Source of the DNA: Rhodocollybia butyracea
Lineage: Eukaryota > Basidiomycota > Agaricomycetes > Agaricales > Omphalotaceae
Assembly (NCBI GenBank): GCA_015501585.1
Contig: JADNRY010000068.1
Span: 124,001-188,000 of the forward strand
DNA length: 64,000 nt
Direction of reading: 5' to 3'
The notes under the pieces are model-generated. The model saw only the letters and a program-made list of their open reading frames with translations, ran no database searches and was not told where the DNA came from. Both the position numbers and the translations under genes were made by a program. This document shows positions 11,018-23,099 of this stretch, one piece after another. Position 1 is the stretch's first letter, and every line of letters starts with the position of its first letter.

Positions 11018-11902
11018 ACTAGTACTAATGTGAATCTGTTTCAACTTTCATGAACTGACAGAACGTCCACAACACAGATTGAAAGTGGGTGTTTCAGTGC
11101 CTTATTTATTGAACCATAAAACACAAATGATAAGACGGCTATGTGCTGCAGGCACTAAGAGAGCAGCTGTGTTGGAGAATATCACACATAGGCGCACTGT
11201 CAGTTTCGTGTCATCCACTGAAATTGAAACTGGATGCTTAAATTAGATAAGATAACTTTGTTACCACCACAAGGCATGATTCATCCTTCTCTCTACTGAG
11301 TACTGAGTACTGAGCGCTGAGCACTAAGTCTGGAAGACGCTAACTGACAAAACCGCGGGCGTCATTCGATATATATCCGGCCCGGTGCGAGGCTGTTGAA
11401 TTCAGCTACCGCCGACCTATAGGCACTAGTATAGAACTTTTCGCAAATGATCAGTATGTGCTTTCATTCATTTGACGATCATAACTGAGGCTTAAGTATT
11501 AGGGAAATAGCTCTGCAAGGTCACGGTACGCCATCTGTCGCGTCAAAAGGTTTCCTGCACGAGGATATCGTACGTTTGGTGTATTTGGTGCACTGTTTGG
11601 TATATCTATTGATGTAAGGTGAGTGCACAAGCAAAGTAATTGACTGGCTAACCAGCTGTGCAGGCTCCCTTTGGTTGTTCAACGTTTGGTAAAACCTGCT
11701 GCAAATGTCCGTTAGTCTGCGTATATCCGGGAACTCGACTTTTGGTGTATCGAACCCTCATTCTACGAAGAAAGGGGAGCTCTGCCATATGTTGCGTTTG
11801 GAAATAACCCTCAGTTTGCTGTGCGATAAAATTCTCTCGTCTTCCTATCATTAACCGACAGGAAGGTTTTAGTCCAAGGCGTCCGTATACAGAAGTGCTG
11901 GA
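11018..11902. other. No recognisable gene
   Basis: Only short, unsupported open frames are present. A small degenerate repeat of TACTGAG/CACTGAG occurs at about 11,296-11,330. Confidence 0.4.
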
Positions 11903-13150
11903 TTGGCATCAGGACTCACCCTTCATCCTACGTTTCCTTTGACTCGCTTTGAGAGGCAGGGTTCTTACTTGTCAGGACATCGTGTGACAATGAAAATGAA
12001 GGATGTTCCATATTTCAGAGTTAAATACTCGGAGGTATTAGCGGTGGCTGAATTTATGACTCAAAGTCATGAACTTCCGTCGCTACATCTCAGAGCTTCC
12101 TGCCGGACAAACAGACGAACTACGAAGGCGCACTGTCTCAGACTCCCCCTTTGGACAGATGCAAAATCCCGCTGCCAAACACCTCAAAGAGCTGTCGACG
12201 CTTATTTCACATTTCGCTCTACGGATGTTCTATCTGCCTCGAATGATATCACGACAAACAGCGCTCAGGTGTTCGGTCCACTTTTACAACAACAGAAGAG
12301 AAATTTCTACCAGCAATCTCAGCTTCGACTTGAACAATTGCGTGGCTTGGAGGATCTTCTCTGTTGTCTCCCCATCATCGAGAGGAACTTTACCGCTTGC
12401 CTCTATCAGCACGAGAACCTACTATGCTACGCAATCTTTATCACCTGCGCCAATACTTTCCTGAAATTATATCGTCCACGGAGATTGCCCTGTTCCATAT
12501 ATTGGATGCCTATCCTGACGAAACGTCGGAAACTCTTAGGTCAATGATGACGGTACGGATATTTTTTGGGTCATGCCATGTTCAAGTTTTAATGCGATTG
12601 CAGGCGGTGAAGCGTGGCAAAGTAGCGCTACCGCAATTTCCTCGCCGAAGTTTCAAAACACTTGGTGTTCAATGATGGGTAGATGATGATGTTGTAAAAT
12701 ATCTTGTCAATAGGTGGTGCTCCAAATCCCTGAGAACTCTTGGACTCGGCACTTGGTTTGCCTGCAAGTTCCTTTTTCAGGATACTCAGTGTGTGCATGC
12801 CAAAACCGGGACCTTGACCTCAGAAGATGAACTGGGCATGCAAAAGTGGTGTCGCACTGCTGAGGTACAATTCTTATTTTGGTTTACGGGTTTCGCTAAG
12901 TCGAGAGTAGAAGGCCCAAGGACTTACAAACTGGGATCGCGCGTTCATTCCAATTAATGATTTTCACTTCCGCTGCTCGATATGAAGAGCCAGTAGGCTC
13001 AAAGCATGACGTTGTAGATATGTATGGAGAAGAACTTAATCATAACAAATGTGAGTGCTTCGTCACTATATCCAATTCTTCCTCATTTACATATTTTTTG
13101 GTAGTACAAGGAGTCGATGAAAGTGGCGCCGCGTGAGTTGTGCGATTCGT
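11903..13150 (+). pseudogene. Decayed copy of the Ulp1-like protease gene
   Basis: Segments in several frames match the intact Ulp1-like gene at 26.9-28.5 kb. Around 12,440-12,545 the frame gives REPTMLRNLYHLRQ and DAYPDETSETLRSM, matching DNTALRALCNLKTL and DEYPEEAEARLRVL. Around 12,715-12,865 it gives WCSKSLRTLGLGTWFACKFL and EDELGMQKWCR, matching WCTESGTTLGLSSFFASKCL and EEMISKWCR. Near 12,930 NWDRAFIPINDFHF matches DWDSVFIPINDKHHW, but the catalytic His-Trp is replaced. Multiple stops and frame changes, and no recognisable Cys segment, make it non-functional. Confidence 0.75.
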
Positions 13151-14514
13151 CCGCATGGTGACAAACTAGTACGCTTCTGCCACTTTCATTTGGTATAACA
13201 CCTCAAGACGGCTCAACAACTTAGCTATCATGGTGAATCGCTTTCGCTACAATGAGATTGGACCCGAGCCGGGATGTTGTCCCACGATCTTCCCTCCCAA
13301 CTCTACTGAGTACATCTTGGCAATGTCCGGATATCTAGCTAGATGTTGCTAAGGAGCTTTGTATCTGCTTTGGGCTCGCTGTTCCACTTTGCAGTAGCTT
13401 CAATGCTATCTGTTTTTCCCTTAGAATGATTCATACACTAGCAGGCTAGCAAATTTCAGATTCAGGGGTACAAGTACAAGCTGAGTAAAAAAGAAAAATG
13501 AACAACCCATGTCCCACGTTCAGAACCCTCTACACACCAGAAGAGAGAGGAATAATGAGACATGCTATATGACAGTGGTATTCGACAGTGGTATTCGACT
13601 TTGACATCTGCTGATCAATGCATCCCAGGCATGCTTGAATCAGCCCAAGTTTCGCCGATTGGTGCAATGAATGATGGAGGCTAGTAAGTACATTGAGTGA
13701 TCAAATTGGATAGCAAGGGTACATGTATTCACCAATGGCAGCCGCAGATGGCCCTCTGCTAAAGGAGTGGGCAAAAAGGACTCTTCAAATTCAAACGATA
13801 ATGATGCCGGAGGAATGAGACCAGTAGAAAATGTTGTAGGAAAGTTCAAATTCATGGGGTGCATAATAGACAAGCTTGCGGTCGTCATCCGCGATTGTTG
13901 TGTGACGTAGCGAGGAGACACCGAGGTCACCCAACCAACCGCAAATACGCTCTATTCCACTTAGGAAAAACTAGGCGTGATGTCGATAACAAATACCTTG
14001 AAGTTGTTGAAGACACAATACTCAAACTAGCAAACCAATAAACATCAACAATGGAGATGTGAAGACACTAGTGCCGAGAGCAATGTTGTTTACATGCGTC
14101 TTTTTCCCCGTTTTTTGGTTACTAAAAAGATTCCAGGATGCAAACAAACTCAAGCTCAAGCTCAACTAGTGGAGTTCCAGCACAAATCAGCGGTAGCAAA
14201 CGACTGTTGTTGATGAATCTTCAGTCCTTCCTGTCGGTCTATAGAATATTGCAGTTGAATATTGAACATTGATCGATAAATACTAGCCTGGTACGTGACA
14301 TTAGTTTTTCCCTGCTCACGTTAATCTAAAACATTATAGATCCTCCTCCTGATTCCCTCTTTATGGCACGAAAGATGCTCTCTACTCTTGCATTCCTCAT
14401 GGGTCAACCTTTGAGTAATCAGAATCGCATACATCCGAAGGAACAACCGGCAACCATGGAACACGCCTGAGATAGGTAGGTAAAAGAACCTATCTCATTG
14501 CCTGTACCGTCGTC
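13151..14514. other. No recognisable gene
   Basis: Two overlapping small open frames on opposite strands (13.64-13.93 kb minus, 13.86-14.04 kb plus) have no motif I know. A short direct doubling (GACAGTGGTATTC) lies at about 13,571-13,600. Confidence 0.4.
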
Positions 14515-14601
14515 GCCCAGACGGCTGAGTGGTTAGGCGGTTCATGGCGGTTCATGCAAATGGGTTGTGGACTGAGGCGGGTTTGACTCCCAGTTTGGGT
14601 G
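14515..14601 (+). tRNA. Degenerate class II tRNA-like sequence
   Basis: The end stems pair (GCCCAGA with TTTGGGT, including wobble pairs) and GGCTGAGTGGTTAGGC is a typical Leu/Ser-type D arm with an A box. A 10-bp direct doubling (GGCGGTTCAT) disturbs the anticodon region, the T stem is imperfect, and no close T-run follows. Probably a tRNA pseudogene. Confidence 0.35.
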
Positions 14602-15067
14602 CTGCGGCTGTTATCGGGATCTACTCTTAAGTTTTTTCTACTGTTTTGCTGCTCACTTCTGGCGTGACATTAAGTTACAGCTGGAATGTATTGTATTCGT
14701 TCTGTGAAGCTGGGGAACGCAACCAGCTGGGCGATATCTGGGCGTGTAAGTCATCTCGCAGCGATGTCAAGTTCAAGTTTACTACTTAGGTGTCAATAAT
14801 ACATTTGGACTCCAGAACCACAGTCTAATGTACCGTTTCTTCCCAACTGTTCAATGGAAAACTGGCTATCCTAGTTGTGAAGAAATCGTTGATAATATAA
14901 CCTTGATTTCTTTACATATTCCGAACTTTTGTTCTGGTATGTTTTCTGTGTGGCCGTCAATCCGTTCAGATGGAAGTGGGGGCTCTTTGTCTTTTTCGGA
15001 CTAGGTAAAAGTTTACCGCTGAGTTTTGTAGAACAGGAGGATCGGCTGAGGGAGAAGTTGAATTGGG
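14602..15067. other. No recognisable gene
   Basis: AT-rich sequence without a supported reading frame; it is the left flank of the foldback transposon that follows. Confidence 0.4.
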
Positions 15068-15284
15068 AAGTGGAGCACTTCAGGCAACCACATATTTGGT
15101 CTTATTAGTCTGCACTTTTGTTACATTGACCTTGCTAAAAAGACCCAAAAACCTAGGCAAAACCTGGGCAGCTAGGTCATGACCTTGGGATTTAGGTCAT
15201 GACCTGGGAATTAGGTCATGACCTAAAAAAATTGGTCATGACCTAGGTCAGGTTGGTCTTTTCCTGGGGTTGGTAGGTCATGGC

Positions 15285-15432
15285 CTGGGGTGAGATAGGA
15301 TATGGCCTAGGTGGGGCAGGGCATGGTCTAGGTGAGGGAGGGGATGGTCTAGGTGAGGGAGGGGATGGTCTAGGAGGGGGAGGGTATAGTCTAGGAGGAG
15401 GAGGTTATGGTCTAGGAGGGGGATATATAGTT
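15285..15432 (+). repeat. Degenerate 21-bp G-rich repeat in the arm of F2
   Basis: GGTCTAGGTGAGGGAGGGGAT and variants follow each other with about a 21-bp spacing. The mirror copy lies at about 18,345-18,490; related arrays lie at 50.76-50.95, 58.77-58.90 and 61.12-61.27 kb. Strand asymmetry (almost all G on one strand) makes G-quadruplex or R-loop formation conceivable. Glycine-rich open frames across it are repeat artefacts. Confidence 0.7.
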
Positions 15433-15639
15433 AGTTTAAGAGGTGAAGGGTGAGAGTGGAGGATGGTGAGATAGAGAATATAAGCAAGAATGAAATATCA
15501 TAGAATCATGACAAGAAATGTGTAGTAACATATTGGGATTATTGGGATTTTTTACATATCTGTAGATTATGACAAGATCAAGCTAAGTCACAGTGCCCTG
15601 TTCTGGGTTGTCAGGCAAGAATGTGACTTACCTGACCTA

Positions 15640-16078
15640 GCTGATTCAGGTCATGACCTACTTTTTTAGGTCATGACCTACTTTTTAGGTCATGACCTGG
15701 TGAACTAGGTCATGACCTACCTGACCTAGGTCATGACCTGTGTGAACTAGGTCATGACCTAGGTGAACTAGGTCATGACCTACTTGACCTAGGTCATGAC
15801 CTGGGTGAACTAGGTCATGACCTACTTGACCTAGGTCATGACCTGGGTGAACTAGGTCATGACCTACTTGACCTAGGTCATGACCTGGGTGAACTAGGTC
15901 ATGACCTGGGTGAACTAGGTCATGACCTACTTGACCTAGGTCATGACCTGGGTGAACTAGGTCATGACCTACTTGACCTACATGACCTACTTGACCTAGG
16001 TCATGACCTGGGTGAACTAGGTCATGACCTACTTGACCTAGGTCATGACCTGGATGAACTAGGTCATGACCTGGGTGA
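15640..16078. repeat. Array of about 20 palindromic AGGTCATGACCT units
   Basis: The perfect 12-bp palindrome recurs mostly every 21 bp, joined by alternating spacers (AGTTCACCC-like and AGGTCAAGT-like on one strand). The opposite arm has a shorter version at about 18,000-18,125. A spacing of two helical turns would place every palindrome on the same face of the DNA, as expected for a protein-binding array. That role is inference. Confidence 0.9.
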
Positions 16079-18817
16079 AGCTGATTTCATTACTTATTTG
16101 AAAAATGACAAATCTTTTGTAGTGGATGAGGTCAAAGCTGTTTTCACTACCCAATTAAGAAATGACAAAACTGAACACACAAACTGTGTACACTCTTTTC
16201 CTAAGGACAATAGCTTGTGGTGGACATCCAGACCTTTTGTTTATAGACAGAATAGGTTGCTCACCTAAAATGAAGCCAATCCTGTGGTGGGAAGGGGCTG
16301 GATTGCAAAATATCTTTTGGATAACCTTTGATTGTAGTGGATGAGGCCAAAGCTGTATGCCCATAAAAGGAAATCAATGAAAAGTGTTGATTGAGTCTAA
16401 AGATTGCTTGATATAACATGCAGATTGGCATGGATAAGGGTGATCCTTTTCATCCCCTGATGCCCTGATGTGCTGTCTACTCTTTCTGAGTCTCAGATAT
16501 ATTTAGATAGCCACTGGGAGATCAGTCTTTATTGATCTTTGAACTTTCTCATCAAAAACCCTCATTTTTTCGAAATTAGAGGATAAGTATCAGAGCATCC
16601 AGGGCAGGGTGGGCCACAGGCTTCTAGGACATTGTACCCTGGTATAATAGGTACATTTAGACGACTCAGGAGTAGCCTATACTGTCCTGGGAGACTGGGT
16701 AATAATTGATCTCTGTATATGTATGCATAAATTTCGCTTTTTGGACCATCAAATCATTAATAGAGGCAGCTGTAGGCAAGGGATTGAGGAGAAACTCGAG
16801 GAATAGTGTATCAGGACTTGATATAGCATGTCTATAACAGAATATTCTCACTATCTGAAGTTCAAGATGTGATGATAAGTTTGACACAAGTATCAGACAC
16901 TTAAGAACCCAGGAGTACTGATACATCAAGATAAGGGAAGGGGTTATCAGGAAAAGGTTCTGATATCAATCTATGTATTCCTAGCATGCTATATGCCAAG
17001 CTAGACAGTCTTCTCTTGCCTACAGCTCCCACTATTAATTATTTAACAGGCAAAAAAGCGAAATTTATGCCTAATTAGACAGGTATCACTTATTATCCAC
17101 TCTCCCAGGACAGTATAGGCTACTCCTGAGTCGTCTGAATGTACCTATTATACCAGGGTACAATGTCCTAGAAGCCTGTGGCCCACCCTGCCCTGGATGC
17201 TCTGATACTTATCCTCTAATTTCGAAAAAATGAGGGTTTTTGATGAGAAAGTTCAAAGATCAATAAAGACTGATCTCCCAGTGGCTATCTAAATATATCT
17301 GAGACTCAGAAAGAGTAGACAGCACATCAGGGCATCAGGGGATGAAAAGGATCACCCTTATCCATGCCAACTTGCATGTTATATCAAGCAATCTTTAGAC
17401 TCAACACTTTTCATTGATTTCCTTTTATGGGCATACAGCTTTGGCCTCATCCACTACAATCAAAGGTTATCCAAAAGATATTTTGCAATCCAGCCCCTTC
17501 CCACCACAGGATTGGCTTCATTTTAGGTGAGCAACCTATTCTGTGTATAAACAAAAGGTCTGGATGTCCACCACAAGCTATTGTCCTTAGGAAAGAGTGT
17601 ACACAGTTTGTGTGTTCAGTTTTGTCATTTCTTAATTGGGTAGTGAAAACAGCTTTGACCTCATCCACTACAAAAGATTTGTCATTTTTCAAATAAGTAA
17701 TGAAATCAGCTTTGACCTCATCCACTGCAAATTTGTCACTTCTCAATTAGGCAATGAAAACAGCTTTGGCCTCATCCACTGCAAAAGTTTTGAAATTGCC
17801 TAATTAAGAAATAAAGTCTATTGAAATAAAATTGCCTAATATAGTAATTTATAAAAATTTCCAAATGTATCTAACTCTATTAAAAAAACATAAAACCGGT
17901 TAAGGTGTTTGAAAATTGCCTTATTTGGAAATAAAAACAGCTTTGACCTCATCCACTGCAAAAATGGAAAAATTTCCTAATTTAGTAATTTTAAAATTGG
18001 CTTGGGTCATGACCTAGGTCAAGTAGGTCATGACCTAGGTCAAGTAGGTCATGACCTAGTTCACCCAGGTCATGACCTAAAAAGTAGGTCATGACCTAAA
18101 AAAGTAGGTCATGACCTGAATCAGCTAGGTCAGGTAAGTCACATTCTTACCTGACAACCCAGAACAGGGCACTGTGACTTAGCTTGATCTTGTCATAATC
18201 TACAGATATGTAAAAAATCCCAATAATCCCAATATGTTACTACACATTTCTTGTCATGATTCTATGATATTTCATTCTTGCTTATATTCTCTATCTCACC
18301 ATCCTCCACTCTCACCCTTCACCTCTTAAACTAACTATATATCCCCCTCCTAGACCATAACCTCCTCCTCCTAGACTATACCCTCCCCCTCCTAGACCAT
18401 CCCCTCCCTCACCTAGACCATCCCCTCTCTCACCTAGACCATGCCCTGCCCCACCTAGGCCATATCCTATCTCACCCCAGCCATGACCTACCAACCCCAG
18501 GAAAAGACCAACCTGACCTAGGTCATGACCAATTTTTTAGGTCATGACCGAAATCCCAAGGTCATGACCTAGCTGCCCAGGTTTTGCCTAGGTTTTTGGG
18601 TCTTTTTAGTAAGGTCAATGTAACAAAAGTGCAGACTAATAAGACCAAATATGTGGGTGACTGAACTGAAGTGGAGCAAACCAAGCGTAAAGATAAAAGT
18701 AAATAGATAACAAGGTTGTTGTAAGATAGGTTTAGCGCCTATGTTTGATGATATCTGCGGACTACTCGGCCCGTGTGCACTCTTAAATGAACAAATGGCC
18801 ACTATATATTATCTGGC

Positions 18818-20235
18818 TTGCCCTATGTTCTCGACCTAAAACCGCCAATCAAATGGTTGTCATCTCAAGAAACCAATTTGAACCAAAGCTTCCCATTCAC
18901 TGATTTAAACAGTGAAACTCTCGACCAGTTCGTTGTCAGAACTTACCCTCAATTTTTGTGGCTTCCAGAGGTAAATTTGCTTGAGATGGATAAGGAGAAT
19001 GGGACGACGCGAGTAAGTCGCTTTACCTATTTCTAACATACACTGAATGTATGTCGGTATAGGGCTCAAATACAAATAGTGCTCTACTTTCTCATCCTTT
19101 TGCTTCCTGGACCACAGCCTTTACACCCGGAATCTCCTGAAATGTCGTCCTAAAGCGTAGGAAGAGACCACAAAAGAAGATTGCTCCTGTTGCAACTCCC
19201 TAAGATCGCCTAGAAGGTTTCATGGACAAGCTTTCCATGTGGCAACTAATGGGAGATTTAGACTCGAACGAAGTCGTTCGTATAACAACGAAAGAGAAAA
19301 ATGAGTTGGACTGGGCACAATCGTTTTGTCAAAACACTATCGAACCTTTGTTAGTCACCATCTTCAGCGTATAATCTGCAGCTAAAATCTTTCACAGATT
19401 CAAATTAAGCCTACCAGAATCTTGTGCGCTTTTTCGGTCTAAAGTCTCTCCTAATTCACCATTCTCAGACAAAGAAGACGATCAGTTTGGAGAGACGCAA
19501 TGAGCGTTGGATGATTCCAGTGATGGCCTAATCAGACCATTCAATCCACCTACACGACATCCATCGCCTGCTCTCTCCACGACTTCCACCGCGTCCAACT
19601 GAGAGCTCAAACATGCTCCATCTCAGCAGGATTTTCAACGGTCCAGACTACAGCACGAGCGTTCTCGCTCATTATCCGTCTCACTGGCTGAAGAGGCCAA
19701 AGGAAAACAAAAAGCCAAATGCACGGGTCTTGGGTTGAATAAAGGCAGAGTGCTCTCCCGAGAGGTCTCTATGTTGTTCAAATCCAAGAACAAAGCGCCT
19801 ACTGCCACGACAGCTGCTACTGCATCTTTTTGGCTGTCAGAATCTCATCCACGCAAACAAGACAAGCCAACAAAACATGAACCATCCGTGACTGTGTTGG
19901 TAGAAGCGACGCCGTCGAAACCAGTCAGGACTGTATCGATGTCGCAAGTCCATATAGCTGACAGTACGACCATACTGGTGGAGGCGACACCGGTGAAGTC
20001 GGTGTGGACATCACAAAGCCATTCCACAAGTCGAACGGGCCTCTTTTCGCGCGCGCCTAGCCTGCTTGGAAGCGTTGGCGAAGAAGAAGATATTTGGAAT
20101 CCAGTTCACCAGATATTCTCATGCTAACACCTGGTAAAGGTGCTTGTGCCGACGAACCTTTCATCGATGATGACGCCGAATGGACTGTTAGCACTCCTAT
20201 GAAGGTCAGGAAGAGGCAGCGTATCGAGCCTTGAG
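18818..20235 (+). pseudogene. Broken gene resembling replication factor Sld3/Treslin
   Basis: In-frame pieces read in order: PPIKWLSSQETNLNQSFPF, then FVVRTYPQFLWLPEV (18.82-19.03 kb), DRLEGFMDKLSMWQLMGDL with WAQSFCQNTIEPL (19.2-19.35 kb), ESCALFRSKVSPNSPFSDKE (about 19.42 kb, after a plausible intron ending TTTCACAG), and a Ser/Thr-Pro-rich tail to 20,235 containing VLVEATPSKPV and ILVEATPVKSV. The order and spacing recall fungal Sld3, which loads Cdc45 at replication origins and is phosphorylated at S/T-P sites; this call rests on my memory of the family and is tentative. In-frame stops near 19,201, 19,501 and 19,600 make it a pseudogene. It begins about 140 bp beyond the right target-site duplication of F2. 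Confidence 0.45.
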
Positions 20236-22194
20236 CTGCAAGCATTCTGTATTAAAATTCACAATTTCGATGATTTGTCTACATATGGAGAGCAAGTCCG
20301 TAATCATATCTATAACTGGCAGCGGCGCATCCGCTTCGGACTGTTTGGCTTATCATTACTTGGAATTTCATGAGTCGCACTCGAGCTCGTTCCTAACTAT
20401 CAAAATAGAGCTTTCTTTTGTTGTTAAACATCGTTTCCTGAAAATGGAAGAACCAACTGAAAGATCTCTTTCTTGCGGATGGCAGCTAGTGCGCATTTTT
20501 GTTTTTACCCCTTTACGTGCACTGTAAATTAATCGCTTTGTAGACCAGTTGTGGTCAAGGTGGAATGCTAGTGTCGATTCCAGACCACAGACGGGTCCTG
20601 ACAATTCTTCCTTCACCCGATGCAGAGAACTGCTATCAATCCAGACAGGGTATGAATAATTGCATTTCTATTCATCGCTGTAGCATCTAACAACATCTAT
20701 ATATATATATAGGTTTTATCAATAGGAAGAGAAGGAGCAGGTCTGAGCAGGTACATACAAACTTGAATGACATACTTTCTGCCTACATACTGTCCATGGC
20801 TGACGAAAAGTTTCACTACTCCGCTTTGTTTTGAATACTTAACATTTTGAATACTTAACAAGTCGTAGAAGATACTCGTTCCCGTTCTCCGCCGAGCGCT
20901 TATCGGACAACTAAATCGAGGCAATCCAACTTGTTGTTTGTGAGATTCCATCTTTCCAGAGTGTGATAGAACTGGAAAAGTTCTATCACACTGAGTCACA
21001 ACGGCAACGCGGTGGAAGGATTTATAAAGTAAGTTGAAAATTTCTCATTCCTCTCACCGCTATGCAGCCACCATGCAACAGCTCAGACACATCGAAGGAC
21101 AACAAGTCCGACTGCGTCGTTGACGCGGCTACACCCAACTGCTCAAGTAAGTTGGCAGGTTAGTATGTCTTAGCCTTGAACCACTGACCAGTCTTGCTAT
21201 CAGATAGGTTGCCTCTGAGCTCCCTTCCATATACTCCAGCCACTGCCGCCACCTCCATCGCATTTCCCGCCAACTATAGTTTTTCTTACACTGCGGGGGG
21301 TATTTTTCAGGCTCTTGGTTCCGGTAAAGGGCGAACATTCAGCTTTATTAAAAACTCGCCTCCAATTGACCCGCTGAGAGGTCTAAACTGGGGTGAACTT
21401 AGAAATGGCTTACACAACCACACCAAACACACACACAACTTATTACTCAGTTCGGGTTTTTAGTTCAGCCAAATAATATATATTTTAAACTTCAATCTAT
21501 TCAAGTGCTTCCTTGCTACACTGAGTGTTATTTCACTAAGTGCCTTCCCTTTCAAAGTACAGACTTATTTAAGCTGATCCCCAAGCTCTGAGCTGTCAAA
21601 CAAATACTATTCCTAAGTCCCTTGGTAAAATCACAAATTAACACAAGTCACAACTGACCAGAGGGTGTCCCTATAACTCAGACAGAGCTCTGACTGCAGC
21701 CTAACTGTGGTTTGAAAATAATATTCAAAGTCCTTTCTAAGTCTTTGTCTTAACTTCTCTGCACTCAGTTCACACTGAATCTCTTTCTGTCTCTTTACTC
21801 AAGTTCAATTGCTTGTCAATTTCTCTCTGTAAATCTCAGTCTTTATATCAATTCAATCTTTTAGTAGTAGCCTGATAAGGAGCTGCTACACCTGGTGGGG
21901 GTAAGAAAGAATGCTTTTCTCTTCATTTCCTTGCCTTTTTATACTCCTAGGTCCTTGAAATTTTCTTAATTAAGGTACCATGGGTTGGTAAGACTCTCTT
22001 GGCTTGCCAAGAGCCAAGATGATAAATCTCATGTTGCCCTTTTAAGCCATAAGTGAGCTTGTAAGTGTTCTCCTGGTTCCTACACTGTCCCCAGGGCTCT
22101 ATATCGTTGTCTCATGGGTCCTCTACCCATATTACACCTTTTCTACATCTTTTATTTAATAAGTAACAGAGGGGAGGGAAGAACGATGCATTCC
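20236..22194. other. No recognisable gene; AT-rich, LTR- or leader-like stretch
   Basis: Short unsupported frames only. From about 21,410 the sequence has an ACACACACAC-type run followed by an AT-rich, C/T-rich stretch ending near GTAAGAAAGAATGCTT. A similar order of features occurs at 51.55-51.90 kb, suggesting two copies of an old repeat. Confidence 0.35.
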
Positions 22195-22440
22195 CGATGA
22201 GTGGTTCGACTTTGATGCGCTTTAAGCGCCGGGCGGTCCGGCCGTCCCGCGGTTCAAGTTTGCGGCGTCGTTCCGTATCTCCCCTTTTCTCTTCTCCTCC
22301 CGGGTCCTACCGGGTACTTGTATATATGTGGACCGTCCCGTAGGTCGGTCCGAATAAATTTTATTATAGGCACGTCGCTAGGACGCGCCCCGCCTTTCTT
22401 TTACTGCCGGCGCCGGGCCACTTTGATCCCCGGCGCCTAA
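22195..22440. repeat. GC-rich, LTR-like patch
   Basis: A sharp rise in GC content, a TATATAT-containing segment, then AATAAA followed by GC-rich sequence resemble the promoter and polyadenylation parts of a solo LTR. No matching partner or flanking duplication was found, so the call is weak. Confidence 0.3.
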
Positions 22441-22934
22441 TTCATCACTAATCGTCTAGTTTCTCTCTGTGGTTCGTTCCAGGGAACCAGTGCTTCGATT
22501 CTCTTACTTTAAACGGATATGGGTTCGCATTATGCTTGCCCTCATTTGTCTCTCTTCATCTATTTTAATACTGTCTTGTATATCCCTGTATAGGACTTTT
22601 TGTAGTAGGTAGTATTAATTGAATAGACTTTAGATCTGGCAAGCCTAAATCAATCTAGGTAAATCAATTTGATTGATTTTGAGTTTGTGGGTCAACGATG
22701 CATCCTTGCACAGTAATGTAGCCTCTTAAAACATAGTGTATCTCCCTTCAAATGGGTTTCTACATACTAGATACCTGAAGTGGACCTTCAAAGTGTCTAA
22801 TACATAACGTACCCTAGGTAGTGACGTGACGTGTTTCACGGGGTCTTTTAAATGATGACATTTCGCTTGAATTTCGGCGTACAGCGTAATTCGGCGTGTC
22901 ACCGCCGAATGTGGGATCCGATGGGTCAAGGTTG

Positions 22935-23099
22935 TACGTTATTTATTGGGGCTTAAACGATTTGGATATGGTGACCCGGGAATGGGAAGGAAGTGAAGGA
23001 TCCATTGGAGCAAAGGAGGCCACTGCTGGATTGTCTGATGCTGTTTACAAGAGGTTCAATGGAGTTGAGCGGGGAGAAGCCGCTTATGAAGAATGTTGA
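22935..23099 (+). CDS. Possible RNase H1 N-terminal-type domain fragment
   Basis: The plus frame contains YVIYWGLND, REWEGSEGSIGAKEATAGLSDAVYKRFNGVERGEAAYEEC, here described in parts: a YWGL strand, a TREWEGSE turn, LSDAVYKRFN and a final EAAYEEC. This order resembles the small hybrid-binding domain found at the N terminus of eukaryotic RNase H1 and in many fungal orphan proteins. Another frame near 23.25-23.39 kb (KWHGGEIIRLIGTINEAEAL) may continue it. Nothing else supports a gene; 23.45-24.28 kb has no recognisable content. Confidence 0.3.
   Translation, partial: YVIYWGLNDLDMVTREWEGSEGSIGAKEATAGLSDAVYKRFNGVERGEAAYEEC

Larger units (their letters stand above)
15077..18668. mobile_element. 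Foldback transposon F2, copy A, with 9-bp target-site duplication
   Basis: Two inverted arms of about 1.65 kb meet around 16.8-17.0 kb. The left end starts ACTTCAGGCAACCACAT and the right end finishes ATGTGGGTGACTGAACTG. AAGTGGAGC lies directly outside both ends (15068-15076 and 18669-18677), a target-site duplication showing that the 3.6-kb unit moved as a whole. From the end inward each arm has a few AGGTCATGACCT palindromes, a degenerate purine-rich 21-bp repeat, unique sequence, a palindrome array, then copies of CAAAGCTGTTTTCATTACC next to a GAGG or GTGGATGAGG context. No transposase is encoded. End sequence and duplication length resemble hAT elements, but this is inference. Confidence 0.85.

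Noticed and set aside
15640..16078. Nuclear hormone receptor element (AGGTCA inverted repeat without spacer)
   Set aside because: The half-site matches, but fungi lack this receptor family; treated as an array of unknown binding sites.
16155..16364. Recurring 69-residue frame starting MGIQLWPHPLQ at 16.2, 17.4, 49.7 and 59.8 kb, open on both strands
   Set aside because: It is the translation of the conserved arm segment of foldback F2. Both strands are open, copies sit in both orientations, and nothing suggests codon constraint.
18312..18494. Glycine-rich protein frame (also at 61.1 kb)
   Set aside because: Translation of the degenerate 21-bp C/G-rich repeat of the foldback arm.
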